Shown here: positions 27,999 through 35,653 of the stretch, piece by piece | How the letters are laid out: each line of letters opens with the position of its first letter | How positions within the stretch are numbered: the first letter of the stretch is position 1 | Source: BCD1 sp942492125 | GTDB lineage: Bacteria; Bacteroidota; Bacteroidia; Chitinophagales; Saprospiraceae | NCBI GenBank assembly: GCA_942492125.1 | Contig: CALODM010000006.1 | Span: forward strand, 32,149-96,148 | DNA length: 64,000 nt | Direction of reading: 5' to 3' | Position numbers and translations under genes: made by a program | Notes under the pieces: generated by a model | Told to the model about the DNA's origin: nothing | Seen by the model: only the letters and a program-made list of their open reading frames with translations | Database searches by the model: none

Positions 27999-29634
27999 AA
28001 ACAATACGATTACAATTTTCCAACTAGGCTTAACAAGTAAAAATGAGATTATGGTTTTAGCAGCAAACGGGACCGCCCAACAGACAGCAGTAGCGATCGG
28101 TAACAGATTTTTAAAGATCGAAGATATCGAGAAACTGGTACAGGATGGTGCACACCTCACTCTTGCGCCACAAGGATTAGAAAAGGTTGAAAAATGTTTT
28201 AATTTTTTATCAGATTTCTCCCGATCCAAAGTGATTTACGGCATCAATACAGGTTTTGGGCCCATGGCTCAATACAAGATTGACGATAATGACCTGGTGG
28301 ATCTGCAATACAACCTCGTAAGAAGTCATTGCTCAGGGTCGGGAACTGTTGTCAAGTCTGAATTTATCAAAGCATTGATGATCATCAGGCTGAACACCAT
28401 GATGAAAGGACACTCAGGGGTACATCCCGATTTGCTGCATCTTTTAGCCGACCTCATCAACAAGGATGTCCTGCCCAATATTTACGAACATGGCGGATTG
28501 GGAGCCAGTGGTGATCTTGTTCAACTCGCACACCTCGGACTCTGCCTGATCGGCGAAGGAAAGGTTACCATAAACGGCGTTGAACGACAGGCGAAAGAGG
28601 TTTTCGGAGAACTCGGGCTAAAACCTGCTGAATTCCGGATAAGAGAAGGATTATCAATAATGAATGGCACCTCAGCCATGACAGGATACGGTGCTGTTAA
28701 CCTCATAGAAAGCCGTAACCTGATCAAATGGGCCACTCTTGCCGCTGCAATGATAATCGAAGTAGTTCAGTCTTATGATGACTATTACTCCCCTGAGCTG
28801 AACGGAGCAAAAGAACACCCCGGACAACAGGCAATAGCCTCACAGTTAAGAACGATACTGGAAGACAGCCAGTTACTGAAAAAACGCGAAGCACACCTTT
28901 ATAATGGTGAATCATACGCCAGGGTTTTTGAGGAAAAAGTACAGGAATATTATTCCATCCGGTGTGTGCCCCAGATTTTAGGGCCTGTACTGGAAACGAT
29001 AAACGAAGCTGTCAGAATTATAGAAAATGAAATGAACTCCGCCAGTGACAACCCAATCATTGACGCTGAAAAGCAAAATGTCTACCACGGCGGTAACTTC
29101 CACGGTGATTATGTTTCCCTGGAAATGGATAAACTTAAAACTGCAGTGACCAAGATGTCAATGCTCATTGAAAGGCAGCTCAATTTCCTTTTGAATGATC
29201 ATCTGAACCAGATTCTGCCGCCTTTTGTAAACCTGGGTGTTCTCGGACTGAACCTCGGAATGCAGGGAGCCCAGTTTGTAGCAACATCTACCACTGCAGA
29301 AAATCAAACACTCAGTTACCCGATGTATCTGCACAGTATCCCGAGTAATAAAGATAACCAGGATATTGTCAGCATGGGAGCCAATGCTGCCCTCATCACC
29401 CAGAAAGTCATTCAAAACACCTATGAAATCACTGCGGTACTGATGGGCACAATCATCCAGGCAATTGACTACCTGGATATTCAGGACAAAATGTCTACCC
29501 CAACAAGGAATCTGTATCAGGATCTCAGGAAGATCACCCCGGCATTCAGTGAGGACATCATAATGTATGAGTTTACACACCGGGTAGCTGAATTTATAAA
29601 AGAAGAAAACGTTGACAACTACTTTCCTTGTTAG
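27991..29634 (+). CDS. aromatic amino acid ammonia-lyase (HAL/TAL family)
   Basis: 547 residues from the ATG at 27991, which overlaps the methyltransferase stop. An ATG at 28051 is also possible. The MIO-forming triad is in GGLGASGDLVQLAHL (about residue 170). YGINTGFGP supplies the active Tyr, and NLVRSHCSG holds the selectivity loop with an Arg-Ser-His arrangement more like tyrosine ammonia-lyases than HutH. There is no hut operon nearby. In flexirubin and aryl polyene clusters this enzyme makes 4-coumarate from tyrosine as chain starter, the expected role here. Confidence 0.85.
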   Translation: MNKNNTITIFQLGLTSKNEIMVLAANGTAQQTAVAIGNRFLKIEDIEKLVQDGAHLTLAPQGLEKVEKCFNFLSDFSRSKVIYGINTGFGPMAQYKIDDNDLVDLQYNLVRSHCSGSGTVVKSEFIKALMIIRLNTMMKGHSGVHPDLLHLLADLINKDVLPNIYEHGGLGASGDLVQLAHLGLCLIGEGKVTINGVERQAKEVFGELGLKPAEFRIREGLSIMNGTSAMTGYGAVNLIESRNLIKWATLAAAMIIEVVQSYDDYYSPELNGAKEHPGQQAIASQLRTILEDSQLLKKREAHLYNGESYARVFEEKVQEYYSIRCVPQILGPVLETINEAVRIIENEMNSASDNPIIDAEKQNVYHGGNFHGDYVSLEMDKLKTAVTKMSMLIERQLNFLLNDHLNQILPPFVNLGVLGLNLGMQGAQFVATSTTAENQTLSYPMYLHSIPSNKDNQDIVSMGANAALITQKVIQNTYEITAVLMGTIIQAIDYLDIQDKMSTPTRNLYQDLRKITPAFSEDIIMYEFTHRVAEFIKEENVDNYFPC

Positions 29635-29670
29635 TGAAAGTGCATTCAAGAACACGTTAAAAAAGATATC

Positions 29671-30423
29671 ATGACAAAAGATACTAATCCAAACAGGTTT
29701 GCCCTGGTGACCGGAGGGTCTCGCGGGATCGGCAGGGCAACCTGCCTTGAACTGGCGGAACAAGGATACAACATCATCCTTAATTACCGCTCCAATGAAG
29801 AAGCCGCGCTGGAAGCAAAAGCTTTGGTCGAAGCAAAAAATGTCAGAGTGGATCTATTGAAGTTTGATATCTCAGACCCCGCCCAGGTGGACGAAAAGTT
29901 GCTTGGCTGGATTGATGAAAACAAGGATTGTTCCATTGACGTGCTGGTGAATAATGCGGGAACCCGCCGTGACAACCTGTTCATCTGGATAGACAAAAAG
30001 GAATGGGATCATGTGATCGACACGAATGTTACCGGGTTTTACAATGTATCGAGACATGTGCTGAAAAAAATGGTCCTCCAGCGCAGAGGCCGGATCATCA
30101 ATATTGTTTCCAACTCTGCACAGGAAGGATTGAAAGGACAAACTCATTATTCAGCCTCGAAAGCGGCGCTGATTGCGGCAACCAAGGCATTATCCAAGGA
30201 AGTTGGTAAAAGAAATATTACGGTTAATGCCATTTCTCCCGGATATATCGACACCGAAATGATCCAGGACCTCAATGAAAATGACATTAAAAAATTCATC
30301 CCCCTGCAAAGGTTTGGAAAGCCTAAAGAAGTGGCAGACCTCATAGGATTCCTGGTTTCCAATAAGGCAAACTATATCTCCGGACAAGTGGTGACTATAG
30401 ACGGGGGCGGGATAAACATATAA
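29671..30423 (+). CDS. fabG: 3-oxoacyl-ACP reductase (FabG-like SDR)
   Basis: 250 residues with the NADP motif VTGGSRGIGRATC (about 11-23), NNAG at about 93, catalytic Ser in IVSNSAQEG, YSASKAA (Tyr/Lys ~154/158) and the C-terminal YISGQVVTIDGGG. It reduces the 3-keto intermediate in each polyene extension cycle. It lies 36 bases after the ammonia-lyase. Confidence 0.9.
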   Translation: MTKDTNPNRFALVTGGSRGIGRATCLELAEQGYNIILNYRSNEEAALEAKALVEAKNVRVDLLKFDISDPAQVDEKLLGWIDENKDCSIDVLVNNAGTRRDNLFIWIDKKEWDHVIDTNVTGFYNVSRHVLKKMVLQRRGRIINIVSNSAQEGLKGQTHYSASKAALIAATKALSKEVGKRNITVNAISPGYIDTEMIQDLNENDIKKFIPLQRFGKPKEVADLIGFLVSNKANYISGQVVTIDGGGINI

Positions 30424-30453
30424 CTCTATTTTTTAACTTAAAAAGCTTCAAAA

Positions 30454-30912
30454 ATGATTAAAGGATTATTAATCGCAGTAATGAGTAGCTTTCTGCTTCC
30501 CCTGGGTTTCACAGGTAACACCTTTGGAGACACAAGCGACAAAAATGCCGGAACACTCAACGTAGAGATAAAAAATATCAAAAGCAAAAAAGGTAAAATC
30601 CGGATCGAAGTGTTTGACGAGAAAGAGGACTTTCTCAAAAACGGTAAGGTCATTCCTGTAAGGATCAGCAAGACAGGAAGCATCTCAGTAGATCTTGACG
30701 ACCTGACCTTCGGTAAATATGCTATCAGTATTTACCACGACCTGAACAATAACGGAAAGTTAGACACCAATTTCTTTGGTATCCCGGAAGAGCCCTACGG
30801 ATTTTCCAACAATATAAGGCCGAGGTTCAGAGCACCAAGATATGACGAATCAGAATTCGCTTTCAGCCGCGAAGGACAGAGCATTGAAATCAAACTTGGA
30901 AGTGCATTTTAA
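30454..30912 (+). CDS. DUF2141-family secreted protein
   Basis: 152 residues. A signal peptide at the N-terminus is followed by a beta-rich DUF2141 domain (LNVEIKNIKSKKGKIRIEVF, KYAISIYHDLNNNGKLDTNF, GIPEEPYGFSNN). Members are often found in pigment clusters of Bacteroidota but have no known reaction. It is predicted periplasmic. It ends the APE-type gene group, before a hairpin and the RiPP-like genes. Confidence 0.8.
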   Translation: MIKGLLIAVMSSFLLPLGFTGNTFGDTSDKNAGTLNVEIKNIKSKKGKIRIEVFDEKEDFLKNGKVIPVRISKTGSISVDLDDLTFGKYAISIYHDLNNNGKLDTNFFGIPEEPYGFSNNIRPRFRAPRYDESEFAFSREGQSIEIKLGSAF

Positions 30913-30932
30913 AGGAAAAGCTTTGCTGACCA

Positions 30933-30963
30933 TGAGCCTTTACAGCTCTTGTAAAAGGCTCAC
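30933..30963 (+). terminator. hairpin between DUF2141 and the M50 gene
   Basis: TGAGCCTTTACA pairs with TGTAAAAGGCTCA (one bulged base) around a 5-base loop. No T-tract follows. It may be a partial terminator or processing site that separates pigment genes from peptide genes on one transcript. Confidence 0.45.
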
Positions 30964-31049
30964 GGTTCAGAAAGATCATTAGAATGTAAGCACCATCAAG
31001 TTAAGGAAAATCAAGGAATATCCAAAATAATAGCGAAAAAACATAAACA

Positions 31050-32240
31050 ATGACTATTCAATACGCACTATTCGAAAAGGTGGATTTGCCGCCAACGGAA
31101 AATGGGAAATACGTGGCTGTGGTGAACGGCAATTACTTTTACATCGGGGATATCCTTTATTTTATCCTGCAAAAACTGAAAGAAAAAAGTGGCGTTGAAG
31201 AGATCAAAAATTACCTGAGGGTAAAAAAGGAGATCAACGTGGAAGACGAACTCCTGGAATCTATCCTGGCAGATGCTGTAACAAAACTCAAACTGGACAA
31301 GGAACCGGAAGAAATAAAGTCAACAGGGCGCTCCAGATACATCTACCTCAACAAAGAGATCATTAAAGAAGAACTGCTCCAGCGCATATCGGCACCATTT
31401 ACCTTTCTCTTTAAAGGATTTTTGTTTCCGATACTGTTTTTCGCTTCGGCAATCATTTCCGGCTATCATATTTTCAATGTAGCCACGTTCGGGGATAACG
31501 CCAGTAAAATATTGTTGTCGGGAGGTAGTCTGGCCATCATTTATACGACCATTGCCGTGATACTGTTTTTACACGAATTAGGTCATGCTGCAGCCTGTAA
31601 AAGATATGGTGTACCCCCCAAAAACATCAGTTTCGGCTTTTACCTCATATTTCCGGTCTTTTTTACGGATGTGACCGAGGCCTGGACTTTGAAGAAAAAA
31701 AATCGCATCGTCATCAACTGTGGAGGTATTTACTTCCAGTTACTGATCAATGCACTACTGATAACGATATACGCACTGACCCCGAATAAATCTGAAACGA
31801 CATCCATCATCCTGAATGCACTGATCTTTACCAACACTTCGGTGGTAATCTATTCACTGATGCCTTTCATGCGCTACGACGGATACTGGATCTATTCAGA
31901 TTTCTTTGACCTGCCGAACCTGATGAGAAGATCGTTTAAATACCCGTTCAAAATATTTGACAAAAACGATACCAGCGAAGGCGAAAAGATCAACTGGCCA
32001 CTGTTAGTATACGCTTTATCCAACTATGTATTATTGATCGTATTTTTTGTGATCATGGGCCGTTTTTACGCCAACTCCATCGTGTATTTCAAGGACTATT
32101 TTGAGACAGGAGAAATCTCAAGTCTTTTTACCAGAGAGAACATAAAAGGTATATTCAGAATGATCGTATTCGCCGGAATGACCATTGTAGTGATCTACCG
32201 GTTCATCAAAGCAGGCAAGAACTTTGTCAATCAAATTTAA
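31050..32240 (+). CDS. M50 membrane metalloprotease with N-terminal PqqD/RRE-like domain
   Basis: 396 residues. Residues ~1-95 are soluble with the PqqD/RRE pattern (VVNGNYFYIGDILYFILQKL, then ELLESILADAVTKLKLD). A membrane part follows with several TM segments. The zinc site is FLHELGHAAACKRYG (HELGH ~175-179), and the second M50 motif is LMPFMRYDGYWIYSDFFDLP (~270-289). This is the site-2-protease-like type that accompanies RiPP systems. Directly upstream of four precursor-like peptides, it is the best candidate for leader removal or export-linked cleavage. RRE assignment is from sequence pattern only. Confidence 0.8.
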   Translation: MTIQYALFEKVDLPPTENGKYVAVVNGNYFYIGDILYFILQKLKEKSGVEEIKNYLRVKKEINVEDELLESILADAVTKLKLDKEPEEIKSTGRSRYIYLNKEIIKEELLQRISAPFTFLFKGFLFPILFFASAIISGYHIFNVATFGDNASKILLSGGSLAIIYTTIAVILFLHELGHAAACKRYGVPPKNISFGFYLIFPVFFTDVTEAWTLKKKNRIVINCGGIYFQLLINALLITIYALTPNKSETTSIILNALIFTNTSVVIYSLMPFMRYDGYWIYSDFFDLPNLMRRSFKYPFKIFDKNDTSEGEKINWPLLVYALSNYVLLIVFFVIMGRFYANSIVYFKDYFETGEISSLFTRENIKGIFRMIVFAGMTIVVIYRFIKAGKNFVNQI

Positions 32241-32283
32241 AAATATTCTTACTCTATTTTTTAACCACTAAATTTTTTAAATC

Positions 32284-32451
32284 ATGAAAAACGAAAGTAA
32301 AACTAACGAATTGAAAGAAGGATTAAACATTCTCGAACTGGAAGAGCGCCTGGAAATGGTTAACCTTTCCGCCATCGCAGCAGATACTTCCTGGAGATGT
32401 GATGACAACAGCGCAGATGTGCCTGAAGAAGCCATTGATGCGATAGGTTAA
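32284..32451 (+). CDS. RiPP precursor-like peptide 1
   Basis: 55 residues. The leader-like part has KEGLNILELEERLEMVNLSA, then AADTSWRCDDN and an acidic tail ending DAIG. It is one of four paralogues. It starts 43 bases after the M50 stop. The upstream sequence (TATTTTTTAACC..TAAATTTTTTAAATC) is also conserved in front of the other copies. Likely substrate of the surrounding RRE-bearing enzymes. No signal peptide. Confidence 0.8.
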   Translation: MKNESKTNELKEGLNILELEERLEMVNLSAIAADTSWRCDDNSADVPEEAIDAIG

Positions 32452-32471
32452 TCAAACCTTCCCTCCAAATC

Positions 32472-32554
32472 AGAAGTTGTTTGAAATGTGCAGGTTAATT
32501 CCTGATAAGCATTTGACTTACCAAAAGTGCCTGACACTTTTTCAAACAACTTCT
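32472..32554. repeat. long hairpin, MITE- or REP-like (GAAGTTGTTT termini)
   Basis: AGAAGTTGTTTGAAATGTGCAGG at 32472-32494 pairs imperfectly with 32530-32554. A second element with the same GTTGTTT..AAACAACTTC ends occurs at 40091-40143. Either a non-autonomous repeat family or a transcript hairpin between peptide genes 1 and 2. Confidence 0.55.
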
Positions 32555-32652
32555 ACTTAATCATCAAAAAACATCGTAAAAGCAGGAACATGAAGTTCCT
32601 CCTTAACCAACAAACAATCTTACTCTTTATTAACCTTTAAATCTTACTAAAC

Positions 32653-32835
32653 ATGAAAAATGTAAACAAAACGGAAGCATTGAAAGAAGGATTAAACATT
32701 CTCGAACTGGAAGAGCGCCTGGAAATGGTCAACCTCTCTGCCATCGCTGCAGAAACTTCCTGGAGATGTGATGATAACGGTGACGCGCCGGCTGAAGAGT
32801 TAGCCCCACGGCTGAGGGACACCATACAAGGATAA
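32653..32835 (+). CDS. RiPP precursor-like peptide 2
   Basis: 60 residues. Leader KEGLNILELEERLEMVNLSA is identical to peptide 1. The core-like segment AAETSWRCDDNGDAPAEEL has a longer, divergent tail with two further Arg (APRLRDTIQG). Thus the SWRCDD block is conserved while the tail varies, as expected for a modified core followed by a freer C-terminus. Confidence 0.8.
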   Translation: MKNVNKTEALKEGLNILELEERLEMVNLSAIAAETSWRCDDNGDAPAEELAPRLRDTIQG

Positions 32836-32875
32836 CATTACCTTATATATTTTTAACCTTTAAATTTTATTAATC

Positions 32876-33043
32876 ATGAAGAATGTAAGCAAAACTGAAG
32901 ATTTGAAAAATGGCCTCAACGTTCTTGAATTGGAAGAGCGTCTCGAAATGGTAAACCTGACAGCTGTTGCTGCTGAAAGTTCCTGGAGATGTGACGACAA
33001 CGACGTTGAAGTTTCAAAAGATGCTATAGAAGCTGTCGGATAA
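32876..33043 (+). CDS. RiPP precursor-like peptide 3
   Basis: 55 residues. It is nearly identical to peptide 4 up to residue 44 (LELEERLEMVNLTAVAAESS, then WRCDDNDVE) and ends AIEAVG. The T-S pair before Trp in copies 1 and 2 is S-S here, so hydroxyl residues are kept. Encoded 40 bases after peptide 2. Confidence 0.8.
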   Translation: MKNVSKTEDLKNGLNVLELEERLEMVNLTAVAAESSWRCDDNDVEVSKDAIEAVG

Positions 33044-33129
33044 ACAACCAATTTCAATCTTTAGCAAAACCCGGTTTCAACGAGGTCCCAATTTCAACCA
33101 GCGCCTCTAACCCCCGGGAAACGATTGCT

Positions 33130-33249
33130 AACATCACAACGCCTGGAGTTTTCGGGTATATTTATCTGGAATTCCATACCATAAAAAAGACTGTGGGTTA
33201 TTCCCTCAGCAAGAATAGATCCGAAAATCGTCCAGGTGTTGTTATGATT
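33130..33249. repeat. 120-bp element with imperfect ~26-bp inverted termini
   Basis: AACATCACAACGCCTGGA-GTTTTCGG (33130-33155) matches the reverse complement of 33221-33249 with few gaps. The 343-base gap between peptides 3 and 4 otherwise holds no ORF. It may be a decayed MITE that split the peptide array, or a structured RNA. Confidence 0.4.
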
Positions 33250-33386
33250 AATGACCTAAAGCGGTAATTGAATTTAGAAAAACCCAAAACGGTAATGAAC
33301 CTTCCCTGAATCGGGAATTTTAAAGTGTGCCGAATAATGCAAAAAAGAATTATTTATCACTTTTCTAATTTCTAAATTTATTTATC

Positions 33387-33557
33387 ATGAAGAATGTAAG
33401 CAAAACAAACGATTTGAAGCAAGGATTAGACGTACTCGAACTCGAAGAGCGTCTGGAAATGGTGAATCTGACAGCTGTTGCAGCAGAGAGCTCCTGGAGA
33501 TGCGATGACAATGATGTCGAATTAGAATCTGATGCACTTCAATCTGCTGACCTCTAA
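33387..33557 (+). CDS. RiPP precursor-like peptide 4
   Basis: 56 residues: leader KQGLDVLELEERLEMVNLTA, core-like AAESSWRCDDNDVE, tail LESDALQSADL. Together with peptides 1-3 the invariant residues of the core are Ser, Trp, Arg, Cys, Asp, Asp and Asn. There is a single Arg in the tail region of copies 1, 3 and 4. Confidence 0.8.
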   Translation: MKNVSKTNDLKQGLDVLELEERLEMVNLTAVAAESSWRCDDNDVELESDALQSADL

Positions 33558-33650
33558 TGGATATTCCCTCCATTTTTTCTCAACTCCGGCATATCAATCC
33601 GTAGTTTACCAAACTTGATTTGATTTGCCAGAGTAAGATTTCTTTGAAAC

Positions 33651-33678
33651 GGGCCCCTTGGGGCTTACCCCGGGGCCC
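33651..33678 (+). terminator. very stable GC hairpin
   Basis: GGGCCCC at 33651-33657 and GGGGCCC at 33672-33678 enclose a further GGGG/CCCC stem with a CTTA loop. It is followed by ATTCGTTTCGTTGATGTTTTTA, only loosely T-rich. Placed between the peptide array and the acyltransferase gene it could reduce read-through and keep peptide mRNA in excess over enzyme mRNA. Confidence 0.55.
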
Positions 33679-33794
33679 ATTCGTTTCGTTGATGTTTTTA
33701 CTTATATTCTTCTCTGCTTTGGGTACTAAAGACTCTTCCAAACCGGGCAATTACCCATTTGCCCTTGAAATCTTAACGATCAAATGCTTTAATC

Positions 33795-34961
33795 ATGATT
33801 ACTTCCATCAAAGAATATAAAAGCCACGCCAATAATTTAAACTCGACAATAAATCAGGAGAACCTGCGGGATATTTCCAATGAATACCACAAGGACTTCC
33901 TGTTTACGACGGCCAACTGGCGTCATTTTTTTGGTGAAGGATCCTCTGAAAAAGCCGATGCTTTTTTCAAAGATTATGTCTTTCAGAAAAAGTTGATGGA
34001 ACTCGATTTCCAAACCGACCTCGACTGGCTGATGAGTAATTATGAGTTAAAAGGCGACCTTGATTTTATCAAAAAAAACCAAAACAAACCCTTCATATTT
34101 GCCAGCTTTCATTTTGGACCATACAATATGCAGGGGTTGGTACTCTCAGAAATACTGAAAATTAAATACGCAGTACTTGCCAATAGCGCCCTGTACCTCG
34201 ACCAGTTCACCCAATTCCTTGCCTCTAAATACGATGACCCTGAGATCAAAGGCAAAGGCATAATGCTGAGCAAAGAAGATGTGGTAAACCCCGAATCCCT
34301 CAACGCCCTCATCCAAATGAGAGAAAAAATTAAAGCCGGGAAAAGCCTTTTGGTTTACCTGGATGGCATGGAAGGTGTCACCGGCTATCTGGATAGAAGC
34401 AAAATGCTGGGCATAGAATTTTGCGGAAAAAAATTCTTCGTAAGAAAAGGTATTGGCCGCATAGCCCACTTTTTAAAAACCCCCATCATTCCCCTAATTA
34501 CCCGAAGAAATGCCGTAGGAACTGCAGAGGTGATCTTCGCTCCCCCGGTGGATCCTACATCGACCCGGAAATGGCAGGATTTCGTTCAGGGATTTATGCA
34601 AGATTCCTATAAATTTTTTGAACCCTATTTCCTGGAAGCTCCCGAACAATGGGAAGTTTTTGATCACCTGCATATGTATTTCTACGAGAATGCCCCGGAA
34701 TACAAAACAGACAGTGTTCTGGGAAAACCGCAAACTGAATTCATCATTTTCAACGAGCAGAAATTCGGTATTTTCAAAGAAACAGATATTTACTACCTGT
34801 TCGACAAAACCACTTTTGGATTATTCAAGATCAGTGAAGCCATGGCCAGATTCCTGTCCGGATTCGGCAAACAACCAACCCGGCAAATTGTACAGGCCAT
34901 GAAGCCCGAATTATTTAATGACTTGTTCAAAAAAGAAATTCTGATTGGCGATGCCAGTTGA
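33795..34961 (+). CDS. LPLAT-family acyltransferase with C-terminal PqqD/RRE-like domain
   Basis: 388 residues. Residues ~85-290 resemble the LpxL/HtrB lysophospholipid acyltransferase fold: ASFHFGPYNMQG (~95-106), LLVYLDGMEGVTG (~186-198), then a Pro-rich segment TPIIPLITRRNAVGTAEVIF. In the H-x4-[DE] motif the acidic residue is Asn here. Residues ~315-388 look like a PqqD/RRE domain (FGIFKETDIYYLFDKTTFGLFKISEAMARFL in part, then PTRQIVQAM). This suggests an acyltransferase that docks on a precursor peptide and not a lipid. Its stop overlaps the next gene. Confidence 0.75.
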   Translation: MITSIKEYKSHANNLNSTINQENLRDISNEYHKDFLFTTANWRHFFGEGSSEKADAFFKDYVFQKKLMELDFQTDLDWLMSNYELKGDLDFIKKNQNKPFIFASFHFGPYNMQGLVLSEILKIKYAVLANSALYLDQFTQFLASKYDDPEIKGKGIMLSKEDVVNPESLNALIQMREKIKAGKSLLVYLDGMEGVTGYLDRSKMLGIEFCGKKFFVRKGIGRIAHFLKTPIIPLITRRNAVGTAEVIFAPPVDPTSTRKWQDFVQGFMQDSYKFFEPYFLEAPEQWEVFDHLHMYFYENAPEYKTDSVLGKPQTEFIIFNEQKFGIFKETDIYYLFDKTTFGLFKISEAMARFLSGFGKQPTRQIVQAMKPELFNDLFKKEILIGDAS

Positions 34962-35641
34962 AAAAAAATAAATCCGTGAAGAAACATCTTGTATTATCGG
35001 CCAAATTAAATGAGGAACTCCTTCGGGAGTCCCCTCATCTTTTGCTGCGTTATCTGCCTCCGCGGTTCCGCAGTGACGTGCTGAAGTACAAGCGCAAACG
35101 GAAACAATGGCTCAGTTTTACCGGTAAACTGCTACTCGCCCAGGGACTCAACATCCTGGAAAAGAAAAAGCTGATGAAAAAAGCGATCAGTTACACAGCC
35201 GCCAAAAGGCCGTACCTGGATGACCAATTGGATTTTAACATTTCTCATTCGAATGACCGGGTAATTTGTGTGATTGCTCCTAACAACAAGATCGGCGTGG
35301 ACCTTCAGGAAAAGGGAAATTTCAGGATTGCAGAGACCGCTCATTTGTATTTTGATCAGGAAACCCAAAAACAAATAGCAGCAGAAAGACTGAACCTCAT
35401 TGAGTTATGGTGCCGGGCAGAAGCCTTCTCAAAAGCTATCGGTACCGGCCTGGATCAGGAAATCAAAAATTATAACGTTTTGGAAGCCTCTACGATCCGG
35501 GAGAACGTTCGCTGGAATTTTTTCAGGATTCCTGTGGATCCATCCTTCGAATGTGTCATGGTGACCGACGAAATACACCCTACCGTAGAGTACCACGAAT
35601 ACCGGTTGAGGTTTAGACCTTTAGCTCAGGCCAATTCATAA
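34958..35641 (+). CDS. 4'-phosphopantetheinyl transferase (Sfp type)
   Basis: 227 residues from a TTG overlapping the acyltransferase stop (TTGA). A GTG at 34976 is an alternative. Motifs: KRPYLDDQLDFNISHSND (about 82-99), IGVDLQEKG (about 112-120) and the Mg/CoA motif WCRAEAFSKAIGTGL (about 150-164). It should load the phosphopantetheine arm on the ACP at 20141. It physically links the pigment and peptide halves of the locus, since it sits between two peptide-type enzymes. Confidence 0.85.
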   Translation: MKKNKSVKKHLVLSAKLNEELLRESPHLLLRYLPPRFRSDVLKYKRKRKQWLSFTGKLLLAQGLNILEKKKLMKKAISYTAAKRPYLDDQLDFNISHSNDRVICVIAPNNKIGVDLQEKGNFRIAETAHLYFDQETQKQIAAERLNLIELWCRAEAFSKAIGTGLDQEIKNYNVLEASTIRENVRWNFFRIPVDPSFECVMVTDEIHPTVEYHEYRLRFRPLAQANS

Positions 35642-35653
35642 AAAACAAACGCG

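Noticed and set aside
32284..33557. Lanthipeptide interpretation of the Ser/Thr and Cys residues in the peptides
   Set aside because: No LanB, LanM or LanC-like gene is in the window. One Cys per peptide could still react, but nothing here supports dehydration chemistry.
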